This document shows, piece by piece, positions 46,018 to 54,211 of a stretch of DNA of 64,000 nt. The first letter of the stretch is position 1. Each line of letters opens with the position of its first letter. Source of the stretch: Bacteroidota bacterium (lineage in GTDB: Bacteria > Bacteroidota > Bacteroidia > Chitinophagales > Saprospiraceae); assembly GCA_017858735.1 (NCBI GenBank), contig JAFMBH010000006.1:1-64000 (forward strand), read 5' to 3'. The position numbers and the translations under genes are program-made. The notes under the pieces were generated by a model. That model had not been told where the DNA came from, searched no databases, and saw nothing but the letters and a program-made list of their open reading frames with translations.

Positions 46018-46773
46018 TCAGGCTCCTTCTGTTCTGGTGAGTAATTCTTTACAAAGTGCTAAATAATCTTCTGACCCCGGGCTAGATGGACTGTAGGCAA
46101 AAATGTCTTTTCGCTGAGCGGGTGCTTCTGCGAGGGCTACGTTATCTCTTATTAGGGTCTCAAACAGTAATTCTCCAAAATATTTTCTGATGGTATCAAC
46201 TACGTCCCTGTTTAGCACTTTTCTTTGATCATACATAGTAGCTACAACCCCTGCAATTTGCAAATCTTTATTTAACCTGAGTTGAACCTTTTGAATGACC
46301 TGTTTTATTTTAGCAAGCCCCTGCATGGCCAGAAATTCGGTTTGCAGTGGAATGAGGACATAATCGGAGCTTGTCAGTGAGTTCAGCGTAAGCAAACCCA
46401 AGGAAGGGGGACAATCGATGATAATAAAATCATAATTATCTCTGATTTGGTCTAATAATTCTTTAAGAATATATTCTCTTCCAGCCTCATTTATCAGTTC
46501 CATTTCGGCTCCGGAGAGATCGAGGGTAGAGATAATGACATCCAGATTATCTTTGGCTGGATAAGGAACCAAGGGGCTTTCCCCTCTTAAGGCCTCGTAA
46601 ATAGTGTTAGGAAATCTGGGTAAACCAAGAGAAATTGTTAAGTTAGCCTGCGGATCCAGATCTAAAAGACAAACTCGCTTACCCAATTCGACTAAACCAG
46701 CACCAATATTGATAGCGCTGGTTGTTTTTCCAACACCCCCTTTATGATTTAATAGCGAAATAATTAGTCCCAT
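46018..46773 (-). CDS. ParA-family partition ATPase
   Basis: 251 residues without an N-terminal helix-turn-helix, so of the short type Ib/Soj size. Deviant Walker A KGGVGKTTSAINIGAGL, Walker B IIDCPPSLGLL, and LDLDPQANLT are intact. Such ATPases bind DNA nonspecifically and move DNA or protein cargo. Its partner is the ribbon-helix-helix gene immediately downstream instead of ParB, which resembles plasmid parFG-like pairs. It may be a cargo-positioning system or a plasmid-derived leftover. Confidence 0.9.
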   Translation of the reverse strand: MGLIISLLNHKGGVGKTTSAINIGAGLVELGKRVCLLDLDPQANLTISLGLPRFPNTIYEALRGESPLVPYPAKDNLDVIISTLDLSGAEMELINEAGREYILKELLDQIRDNYDFIIIDCPPSLGLLTLNSLTSSDYVLIPLQTEFLAMQGLAKIKQVIQKVQLRLNKDLQIAGVVATMYDQRKVLNRDVVDTIRKYFGELLFETLIRDNVALAEAPAQRKDIFAYSPSSPGSEDYLALCKELLTRTEGA

Positions 46774-46818
46774 AATTAGTTAGAATGATTGTATCAGATG
46801 AATCTGGCAGTAATTTTA

Positions 46819-46868
46819 CAAAAATAGTAATTATTTTGGTTAAAATAAACTTTTATCTTTTAGCTTTG
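46819..46868. promoter_or_regulatory. divergent promoter region of parA and the thioesterase gene
   Basis: The 118-base gap holds TATTTTTG on the minus strand (46826-46819, -7 for parA) and TAGCTTTG on the plus strand (46861-46868, -7 for the thioesterase) with TTTG at 46835-46838 and a 22-base spacer, slightly longer than usual. Confidence 0.5.
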
Positions 46869-46891
46869 ATTTTCATGAATTAAATATTTGT

Positions 46892-47428
46892 ATGTTGGAG
46901 GAATTAAATCAGTATGCTGTAAAGGTTGATATCAAAGTACAGTGGAGTGACATGGATATATCTCAACAGGTAAACAGTACGCGCTTTTTCAGTTGGTTTG
47001 AGGTTGCCAGAGTAGAATATTTCATTCGATTAGGACTTGACATCATTGACAATGATGAAGAACCAGGCTTCAGGGTAAAACAGCAAACCATTGTATATCA
47101 GACAGCTGTAAATTTTCCAGATACCATTGTGATAGGAATCAGGGCTATTTTTGCCGATCAAAATAAAATTGAACTAGAGGCTGCTTTTTATTCGCGAAGA
47201 CACCATACGCTGGTTGCCAAAGCCAATGTAAGCATGGAAGCATACGAATATCTAAAAAACACACCCTCACTGATTCCGCTGAACATTCAAAGAAGAGTTT
47301 CCCAACTCGATGAAATACAGATCGAGGAATCTGGAGTGCAGGAAAAATTTGACCCTAATGCTGCCATCCCTGAATTTTCCGATGAAGACATTGCAAACGA
47401 ATGGTTGGGAGAGTTACCCAAGACTTAG
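46892..47428 (+). CDS. acyl-CoA thioesterase, hotdog fold (YbgC/4HBT-like)
   Basis: 178 residues. The 4HBT motif VQWSDMDISQQVNSTRFFSWFE holds the active Asp of YbgC-like thioesterases (usual form DxDxxxHVNNxxY); the His and Tyr positions are Gln and Phe here. A 45-residue acidic tail follows the hotdog domain. It likely hydrolyses acyl-CoA or acyl carrier thioesters of unknown chain. It is alone on this strand, convergent with the sulfatase after 22 bases. Confidence 0.75.
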   Translation: MLEELNQYAVKVDIKVQWSDMDISQQVNSTRFFSWFEVARVEYFIRLGLDIIDNDEEPGFRVKQQTIVYQTAVNFPDTIVIGIRAIFADQNKIELEAAFYSRRHHTLVAKANVSMEAYEYLKNTPSLIPLNIQRRVSQLDEIQIEESGVQEKFDPNAAIPEFSDEDIANEWLGELPKT

Positions 47429-47450
47429 TTTTTAAAAAACAAGGCCGTTT

Positions 47451-48953
47451 TCAATGTATTGTGCCCACGGGTCGACGTCCGCTACCTGCTGCGCCGGTAA
47501 GATCATCTCCCAAATCAGCCCTGGCTTTATTTGCGAGTTGGGTCAGTTTTTCCATGATGTCAGGATGAGCGTTCTGAACATCATATAATTCAGTGGGATC
47601 CCGACTTAGGTTATAGAGTGCGACGGGAAAAGGGAAATCTTCAGGTGTGGGGCTTGGAAACCCATCGTTTCCGGGTAGATTTTGGGTGTAAGTCCTTCCC
47701 GGATGTTGAAAAACCAGTTTCCAGTGATCATATCTGACGGCTTCCAGTGCATTTTTCCGATAATAATACAAGAATTCCCTCCTAATTGGCTGGTTCAGAT
47801 TTCCCTTTAAGAAAGGTAAGAAAGAAAGGCCGTCCATTTGAACTTTTGGCAAGGGCAAATTTAATATTTCGGCGAGGGTTGGAAAAACATCTATCGTAGC
47901 GGTGAGTTGATTACAAATTGAACCGGAGGGAATGACCGACGGCCAACAAATGATGGCGGGCACGCGGTGTCCACCTTCGAAAGTGGTTCCTTTTCCCTCT
48001 CTGAATCCACCTGCACTTCCTGCATGATTACCATAATTGAGCCAGGGTCCATTATCACTGGTAAAAATAATCATTGTATTTTTAGAAATCCCTAATCTAT
48101 CGAGGGTTCTGACAATGGTATCCACAGACCAATCAATTTCGGCCATCAGATCGGCAAATAAACCTTTCCCCGTATAATTTTTGAATCTGTTGGAAACAGC
48201 GATAGGGACGTGAGGCATGGAGTGAGCCAAATAAAGGAAAAAAGGAGCTTTTTTATTGGATTCCACAAAAGAAATGGCCCTTTCAGTGTATTGTTTTGTT
48301 AAATCACCTTGTTCCTGCAAGGTGGTTATCAAAGCAAAAGTGTCTTTATTTAAGATTAATGGAAGCGTTGGAATCGACTTTTTCCATCCGGTAGAGGGAG
48401 AACCATCATAATGGACAGGCCACATATCATTAGAATAAGGCAATCCAAAAAAGGAATCAAAACCTTGATTCAAAGGCATAAAGGAAGGATGATCACCTAA
48501 ATGCCATTTTCCAACAGCAGCTGTCCTATAATTCTTTTGTTTTAACAGTTCTGCTATGGTAACCTCATCAGGGCTGAGACCAAGTTTTGAACCCGGGAAA
48601 TAAGCCCCTGAAACCCCCATCCTATTTGGGTAACAACCTGTCAACAGCGCAGCACGGGAGGCACTGCAAACAGCTTGAGCGCTTAAAAAATTAGTAAAGC
48701 GCATACCTTTAGCCGCTAATTTATCAATGGCTGGCGTAGTATATCCCAATGCTCCATTACATGAAAGATCACCGTATCCAAGATCATCCATATAAATGAG
48801 TATAATATTGGGATTATCCGTATTTTTTGCAGGGAAAAATGGGAGAATATCTGTCAAAGAAGTAGATAAAATCGAAAGCAAAAAGGGAAAAAGAAAGAGC
48901 ATAACAGACGATTTAAAGATTATTTTACTCAATATAGGAAAATAACGATACAC
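47451..48953 (-). CDS. type I sulfatase
   Basis: 500 residues. Hydrophobic leader (VMLFLFPFLLSILS), then the sulfatase fold: NIILIYMDDLGYGD metal-site Asp pair, formylglycine motif CSASR with Cys96 (C-x-A-x-R), GKWHLGDHP, and the second metal site TSDNGPW. Cysteine type, so it needs a formylglycine-generating enzyme, not seen here. Family members cut sulfate esters from polysaccharides or small aryl sulfates. It is isolated, 8 kb from the SusCD operon. Start could also be the Met at residue 18. Confidence 0.9.
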   Translation of the reverse strand: MYRYFPILSKIIFKSSVMLFLFPFLLSILSTSLTDILPFFPAKNTDNPNIILIYMDDLGYGDLSCNGALGYTTPAIDKLAAKGMRFTNFLSAQAVCSASRAALLTGCYPNRMGVSGAYFPGSKLGLSPDEVTIAELLKQKNYRTAAVGKWHLGDHPSFMPLNQGFDSFFGLPYSNDMWPVHYDGSPSTGWKKSIPTLPLILNKDTFALITTLQEQGDLTKQYTERAISFVESNKKAPFFLYLAHSMPHVPIAVSNRFKNYTGKGLFADLMAEIDWSVDTIVRTLDRLGISKNTMIIFTSDNGPWLNYGNHAGSAGGFREGKGTTFEGGHRVPAIICWPSVIPSGSICNQLTATIDVFPTLAEILNLPLPKVQMDGLSFLPFLKGNLNQPIRREFLYYYRKNALEAVRYDHWKLVFQHPGRTYTQNLPGNDGFPSPTPEDFPFPVALYNLSRDPTELYDVQNAHPDIMEKLTQLANKARADLGDDLTGAAGSGRRPVGTIH

Positions 48954-49025
48954 TTTTCCTTTGTGATGCAGAAAAAAAATAGCACTTTTGTTTATTATAT
49001 TATTTAAACTTTTACCAAGCTCACC

Positions 49026-49616
49026 ATGAAAAACGAATTTTCCATCGTAAACATCTTATTGATTTTAGCAGTTGCCTTTCTCCTGGTTGATAAATTCATC
49101 AGTTCAAGCAAAGGTTCAACCGCTACAAATACTGCTTCGGCAAACTCAAATATACCCGATGGTTCCATCGTGTACATAAACACAGATAGCTTATTGTCAA
49201 ATTATGGTTTCTTTAAAGAAGAAGCAGCAAAGTTAGAACAAAAAGGAAAAGAAGCGGAGGCTTCCCTTCAGGCACGAGGACAGGCTTTACAAAGAGAGTT
49301 TGCTCAGGCTCAGAACAGAGTACAAACAGGTACCTTAACACCACGACAGGTGCAGGAAGAAGAACAGCGTCTTATGCAAAAACAACAAAGTCTTGCAGCA
49401 GAACAAGAAAGACTGGGACAAGGTCTTATGGCAGATCAACAGGCTCTTCAAGGTATCATTCAAGGTAAACTAAAAGGCATTCTCGAGGATGTCCGAAAAG
49501 AGAAAGGGTATAAATATATCCTGAACTACGCTACAGGTACAGGGGTACTTATGGTAGATAAAAACTTAGATATAACTACCACTGTGGTAGAACTGTTGAA
49601 TAATAAGGAACAATAG
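49026..49616 (+). CDS. OmpH/Skp family periplasmic chaperone-like protein
   Basis: 196 residues. An N-terminal membrane helix (IVNILLILAVAFLLVDKF) replaces a cleaved signal, then IVYINTDSLLSNYGFFKEEA, a long Gln/Glu/Arg-rich coiled coil (about 80-150), and the C-terminal strand YILNYATGTGVLMVDKNLDIT typical of OmpH. Skp/OmpH holds unfolded outer-membrane proteins in the periplasm; the uncleaved anchor may keep this one at the inner membrane. It is monocistronic and ends in a strong terminator. Confidence 0.87.
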   Translation: MKNEFSIVNILLILAVAFLLVDKFISSSKGSTATNTASANSNIPDGSIVYINTDSLLSNYGFFKEEAAKLEQKGKEAEASLQARGQALQREFAQAQNRVQTGTLTPRQVQEEEQRLMQKQQSLAAEQERLGQGLMADQQALQGIIQGKLKGILEDVRKEKGYKYILNYATGTGVLMVDKNLDITTTVVELLNNKEQ

Positions 49617-49627
49617 ACTTATCAACA

Positions 49628-49674
49628 TGTTGTTGTGGAAAATATGCGTGTTTTCCACAACAACATTTTGTTTT
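49628..49674 (+). terminator. terminator after the OmpH gene
   Basis: Perfect 15-bp arms (49628-49642 and 49651-49665), 8-base loop, then TTTTGTTTT. Each arm contains TTTTCCACA, a DnaA-box-like 9-mer. Confidence 0.88.
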
Positions 49675-49799
49675 AAATTATTTACTAACAAAACAAATTA
49701 TTTTTTTATTTTATACAATAACTTGACAATCAATACATATTAAACATATTTATCTAGCATTATTCCTTGATAAATTCGCATTTTACAAAGTTATCCACA
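49634..49799. other. cluster of three DnaA-box matches in an AT-rich gap
   Basis: TTATCCACA at 49791-49799 is the consensus DnaA box. TTTTCCACA occurs at 49651-49659 (plus) and 49642-49634 (minus), fitting TTWTNCACA, but these two lie in the terminator arms. Between them 49671-49790 is very AT-rich. The rest of the 372-base gap (to 49988) holds no gene, no cobalamin-riboswitch core and no clear promoter. It may control nrdJ or be part of an origin; alternatively chance. Confidence 0.4.
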
Positions 49800-49988
49800 G
49801 GCTGTTCAAATTACGTTCACGGCAAAATTTGTACAATTGAAATAGGTAGATTAAATTGCAGTCGATTTCATTATCACACTAAGAACAAACTACTCCCACT
49901 CCTGGAAAAGAGAAACCTTACTTAACCGACATCTGGCTGGGTGCTATTTTATTATTATTATTTTTAAAGATTTGAAATTAAAAGAGCT

Positions 49989-52562
49989 ATGGGAACTTCA
50001 TTAATGTTGAAAAAATCGGAACAAAACCTTCAAAAAACGTACTCTCATGAAGAGGCACTGGCCACTGCTACAGATTACTTTAAGGGTGACACGCTGGCTG
50101 CCAGCGTCTGGGTAAACAAATATGCCTTAAAAGATTCATTTGGAAAGATTTACGAAAAATCTCCTGATGATATGCACAGAAGGATTGCCAAAGAATTGGC
50201 AAGAATTGAAGCTAAATATGCCAACTCACTAACTGAGTCTGAAATATATGACTTACTTGCCGATTTTAAATATATTATCCCTCAGGGAAGTCCTATGGCA
50301 GGTATTGGCAACCATTTTCAGGTTTCTTCCCTCAGTAACTGTTTCGTCATTGGTACCGGAGCAGATTCTTACGGCGGTATTATCAGAACCGACGAGGAGC
50401 AGGTACAATTAATGAAAAGAAGAGGAGGTGTTGGACATGATTTATCGCATATTCGTCCAAAGGGAAGTCCTGTCATGAACTCTGCCTTAACTTCTACAGG
50501 TATAGTTCCTTTTATGGAAAGATATTCCAATTCAACCCGAGAAGTTGCTCAGGATGGCCGTCGTGGTGCTTTAATGTTATCAGTTTCAAGTAAACACCCT
50601 GATGCTGAGGATTTTATAGATGCTAAACTGGAACAGGGGAAAGTTACCGGCGCAAATGTATCCGTCAGGATTGACGATAAATTTATGCGTGCCGTTATTT
50701 CAGGAAAAAAATATGTACAACAATATCCCATTGAAAGTAAAAATCCAACCTTCACCAAGGAGGTAGACGCATCGAAAATTTGGGACAAAATCATTTATAA
50801 CGCTTGGAAATCGGCTGAACCTGGCGTGCTGTTCTGGGACACTATCATCAGGGAATCTGTCGCTGATTGTTATGCAGATTTAGGCTACAAAACCGTTTCG
50901 ACGAACCCTTGCGGTGAAATTCCTCTTTGCCCTTACGATAGCTGTCGTTTACTTGCCATTAATTTATATCATTATGTAAAAAATCCTTTCACCCCTGAAT
51001 CTTCCTTTGACTTTGATCTTTTTGCAAAACACGTGCAAATTGCCCAGAGATTAATGGATGACATCATTGATCTGGAAATTGAGAAAATCGATGGTATTCT
51101 TGCTAAGGTGGAACGCGATCCGGAAGACAGCATAATGAAATCGGTTGAAAAAAACCTTTGGGAAAAGGTTAGAAAAACATGTATGAACGGACGAAGAACC
51201 GGCGTGGGTATCACTGCAGAAGGTGATATGCTGGCTTCCCTCGGCTTGCGCTATGGCTCAGAAGAAGGCACGGCTAAATCTGTTGAAGTTCACAAAACAC
51301 TGGCAATTAATGCGTACAGAAGTTCTGTTCATCTTGCAAGAGATAGAGGAAGTTTCCCTGTATTTGACGCTGAAAGGGAAAAAAACAACCCATTTATCCA
51401 GCGTTTACGCGAAGCTGATCCAACTTTATATGAAGAAATGCTCGTTCACGGCCGACGCAATATTGCATTATTGACCATTGCTCCTACGGGTACTACCAGT
51501 TTGATGACCCAGACCACTTCGGGAATAGAGCCTGTGTTTATGATTTCCTACACCAGAAGGCGTAAGGTTAATCCTAATGACCCGGAGGTCGAAGTTAACT
51601 TTATAGACGAAGTGGGGGATCACTGGGAAGAATTTCACGTTTTCCACCATAAATTTTTGGATTGGCTGCAAATAAATGGTTATGATGTAGCCAAAGTAAA
51701 AAAATTACCTGCCGAGGAATTAGACAAAATAATTGCCACGAGTCCTTATTATAAGGGAACCGCAAATGATGTGGATTGGGTTCAAAAGGTAAAAATGCAG
51801 GGTGCTATTCAAAAATGGGTAGATCATTCTATTTCAGTGACTGTAAATGTACCGGAAGAGACTTCTGTGGAGATGGTACGTCAGATTTATCAGACTGCAT
51901 GGGAGGAAGGTTGTAAGGGCTGTACCATTTACCGTGACGGTTCTCGTTCCGGGGTCCTTATCTCCGATAAAAAAGAAGGTTCTTCAGAACACCCTACTTC
52001 TTCTTTTCCCGAAACGTCCTCTCCGAAAAGACCTGTTATACTGGATGCAAAAGTCGTTCGATTTATGAACAATAACGAACCGTGGATGGCTGTCATTGGT
52101 CTTTTACACAACAGGCCTTATGAAATTTTTACCGGTGCTGCCGTTGATATCTTTAAATTCCCCGATTACGTTACACAAGGTTGGGTAAGCAAGGCAAAAG
52201 ATGACAAAGGTCAAAGCAGGTATGATTTCCAGTTCACGGACAAGGACGGCTATAAAATTACGATTGAAGGATTGTCCCGCTCGTTCAACAAAGAATTCTG
52301 GAACTATGCCAAACTTATTTCAGGCGTCCTAAGACATGGTATGCCTTTGTTAAATGTAGTAGATTTAATTTCTGGTCTCACCGTAGAACAATCTTACATC
52401 AACACATGGAAAAATGGCGTCATAAGATCCTTAAAAGCATTTATCCCTGACGGAACCATTGCTTCAGAAGCAGAATGCCCTGAATGTGCTGATCCTAACG
52501 GCCTGATATTTAAGGAAGGTTGCTTAATTTGCAAAAGTTGTGGCTTCTCCGAATGTAATTAA
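49989..52562 (+). CDS. nrdJ: adenosylcobalamin-dependent (class II) ribonucleotide reductase
   Basis: 857 residues. Reduces ribonucleotides to deoxyribonucleotides without oxygen dependence. Landmarks: MKRRGGVGHDLSHIRPKGSP, STNPCGEIPLCPYDSCRLL with the active-site Cys, TIAPTGTTSLM and EEGCKGCTIYRDGSRSG. The C-terminal CPECADPNG then CLICKSCGFSECN is a zinc-ribbon/redox Cys tail. It begins after a 370-base AT-rich leader with a consensus DnaA box. No riboswitch for cobalamin was recognised. An unusual Ser/Pro/Glu-rich linker (SSEHPTSSFPETSSP) separates core and tail. Confidence 0.93.
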   Translation: MGTSLMLKKSEQNLQKTYSHEEALATATDYFKGDTLAASVWVNKYALKDSFGKIYEKSPDDMHRRIAKELARIEAKYANSLTESEIYDLLADFKYIIPQGSPMAGIGNHFQVSSLSNCFVIGTGADSYGGIIRTDEEQVQLMKRRGGVGHDLSHIRPKGSPVMNSALTSTGIVPFMERYSNSTREVAQDGRRGALMLSVSSKHPDAEDFIDAKLEQGKVTGANVSVRIDDKFMRAVISGKKYVQQYPIESKNPTFTKEVDASKIWDKIIYNAWKSAEPGVLFWDTIIRESVADCYADLGYKTVSTNPCGEIPLCPYDSCRLLAINLYHYVKNPFTPESSFDFDLFAKHVQIAQRLMDDIIDLEIEKIDGILAKVERDPEDSIMKSVEKNLWEKVRKTCMNGRRTGVGITAEGDMLASLGLRYGSEEGTAKSVEVHKTLAINAYRSSVHLARDRGSFPVFDAEREKNNPFIQRLREADPTLYEEMLVHGRRNIALLTIAPTGTTSLMTQTTSGIEPVFMISYTRRRKVNPNDPEVEVNFIDEVGDHWEEFHVFHHKFLDWLQINGYDVAKVKKLPAEELDKIIATSPYYKGTANDVDWVQKVKMQGAIQKWVDHSISVTVNVPEETSVEMVRQIYQTAWEEGCKGCTIYRDGSRSGVLISDKKEGSSEHPTSSFPETSSPKRPVILDAKVVRFMNNNEPWMAVIGLLHNRPYEIFTGAAVDIFKFPDYVTQGWVSKAKDDKGQSRYDFQFTDKDGYKITIEGLSRSFNKEFWNYAKLISGVLRHGMPLLNVVDLISGLTVEQSYINTWKNGVIRSLKAFIPDGTIASEAECPECADPNGLIFKEGCLICKSCGFSECN

Positions 52563-52593
52563 TCAAAAATTGCCCCTTTAAATAAGTTTGATC

Positions 52594-52625
52594 GTGTTGT
52601 CGCATTGCGGCAACACTTTTTTATT
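52594..52625 (+). terminator. terminator after nrdJ
   Basis: GTGTTG(T)CGC pairs with GCG(G)CAACAC: 10-bp stem with one T-G pair, 3-base loop, arms 52594-52603 and 52607-52616, followed by six T and a T-rich tail. Confidence 0.85.
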
Positions 52626-52707
52626 TTATATGTTTCTTTTTATAGATTCTCTAAGGACAATACCTGTTATATTTGCTTTGCTAATTCATCCTTTTAACGT
52701 CGAAGAT

Positions 52708-53550
52708 ATGTCAAATTATTATAATTTTAATGGTCAGATAACTGCCTCATCAGAAGTAAAGCTATCCGTAAGCGATTTAAGTATTTTAAGAGGATACGGT
52801 ATTTTTGACTACTTTTTGGTTCGACAAAAAACTGTCATGTTCCTCGATGATTATCTTAACAGGTTCTACGGATCTGCTCAAATTTTAGGGCTTAACATTC
52901 CTGTCACAAAAGATGAAATGGCCCGGCAGATTTATGCATTGATAGAGGCAAATAATACGACTGATGCTGGCATAAGATTGTTACTTACCGGGGGGTATTC
53001 TGAGGATGGATATACCCCATCGACGCCAAATTACCTGATTTTACAGCATCCTATTTCATGGGTACCCCAAAAAGACTATGAAACAGGCATAAAATTAATC
53101 ACCCATTTATTTCAACGGGAACTTCCTGAAGTAAAATCCATCAATTATTTAACAGGGATAAAGCTTCAACAAGAGATGAAAAATGCAAGTGCCGGTGAAA
53201 TTTTATATCATGACGGTCAGTTTTACAGAGAAACGGTTAGGGCAAATGTCTTTTTTGTAGTTAATGATGAAATTTTCACCCCTGCTCAGAAGATACTCAA
53301 AGGAATAACCAGAAAACACATTCTTACCATAGCCTCGAAGCATTGTAAGGTCAACGAAATAGAGGTGCCATTAAATTTTCTGGACAAAGCATCCGAGATA
53401 TTTATAACCTCATCGACTAAAGGGGTTCTTCCTGTCGTCAATGTGGACGGGATGATGGTAGGCCAGGGAAAACCAGGTCCTAAGGCGTCCCTTTTATTAA
53501 CTGAGTGGGAAAAATACTGTGAAGCCTATATCAAAGACCACTCAAATTAG
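52708..53550 (+). CDS. class IV PLP aminotransferase (branched-chain/D-amino-acid type)
   Basis: About 280 residues from the ATG at 52708; the frame reads upstream to 52588, into the nrdJ terminator, so the longer start is unlikely. SDLSILRGYGIFDYFLV and LDDYLNRFYGSA are the fold-type IV N-terminal hallmarks; PLP Lys is in INYLTGIKLQQEM and TSSTKGVLPV follows. Could be a branched-chain aminotransferase, D-amino acid transaminase or 4-amino-4-deoxychorismate lyase; length and context do not decide. Confidence 0.8.
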   Translation: MSNYYNFNGQITASSEVKLSVSDLSILRGYGIFDYFLVRQKTVMFLDDYLNRFYGSAQILGLNIPVTKDEMARQIYALIEANNTTDAGIRLLLTGGYSEDGYTPSTPNYLILQHPISWVPQKDYETGIKLITHLFQRELPEVKSINYLTGIKLQQEMKNASAGEILYHDGQFYRETVRANVFFVVNDEIFTPAQKILKGITRKHILTIASKHCKVNEIEVPLNFLDKASEIFITSSTKGVLPVVNVDGMMVGQGKPGPKASLLLTEWEKYCEAYIKDHSN

Positions 53551-53577
53551 TTCACCTACTGATTTATATTTGAAAAT

Positions 53578-54201
53578 ATGAACCAACCACATCTAATTAC
53601 GCCAGAACAACTGGCTGGCATGGACAGATTTTACAGAATGAACCTGATAAATTCATTATCGGGATATAAACAACCTTTCTTAGTTGGGACGATTGACGGG
53701 AGAAACAGAACCAATCTGGGATTATTTAACTCCTTGGTTCATATTGGAGCACAACCGGCAAGATTAGGATTTTTTATTAGGCCACTTACGGTGCCCAGGC
53801 ACACTTATCATAATATCCTTGAACGCAAAAAATTTACCATAAATCTGGTTGCAGAAGCCTTTATCGACCCTAGTCACCAAGCCTCCGCTGATTACCCCTG
53901 GGGCGTGTCAGAATTTGAAAAAACAGGATTAACACCCTATTTTTCAGCATCGCACATTGCCCCTTACGTGGAGGAGGCCACCATTCGGATAGGATTGGAA
54001 CTGGAGGAAGAGCAAAAGTTAGCTTGTAATGGTAATATATTGATTGTCGGGAAAGTAGTGGAGATTTATGTTCCTGAAAATGGTATCTTCCCCAATGGAA
54101 GTATCGATATTATTGGTCAAAAAACGGCTGGCGTAATAGGTTTAGATACTTATTTTACCACAGAAATCAAGAAAATTTTACCTTACGCTAGGCCCAACTA
54201 A
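53578..54201 (+). CDS. flavin reductase-like FMN-binding protein
   Basis: 207 residues. The split-barrel flavin fold is suggested by KQPFLVGTIDGRNRTNLGLF, PARLGFFIRP and HTYHNILERKKFTINLV. Resembles the flavin reductase-like (FMN-binding split barrel) family common in Bacteroidota, catalytic role unassigned. It lies 27 bases after the aminotransferase and 10 before radA, so the three are probably one transcript. Confidence 0.78.
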   Translation: MNQPHLITPEQLAGMDRFYRMNLINSLSGYKQPFLVGTIDGRNRTNLGLFNSLVHIGAQPARLGFFIRPLTVPRHTYHNILERKKFTINLVAEAFIDPSHQASADYPWGVSEFEKTGLTPYFSASHIAPYVEEATIRIGLELEEEQKLACNGNILIVGKVVEIYVPENGIFPNGSIDIIGQKTAGVIGLDTYFTTEIKKILPYARPN

Positions 54202-54211
54202 ATATAAAAAA

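Noticed and set aside
49617-49988. Cobalamin riboswitch upstream of the B12-dependent reductase
   Set aside because: No B12-box core (GCCACTG-like) or the expected long paired structure was found in the 370-base leader.
52588-52707. Longer N-terminus for the class IV aminotransferase
   Set aside because: It runs through the nrdJ terminator hairpin and is not family-like; the ATG at 52708 gives the usual start.
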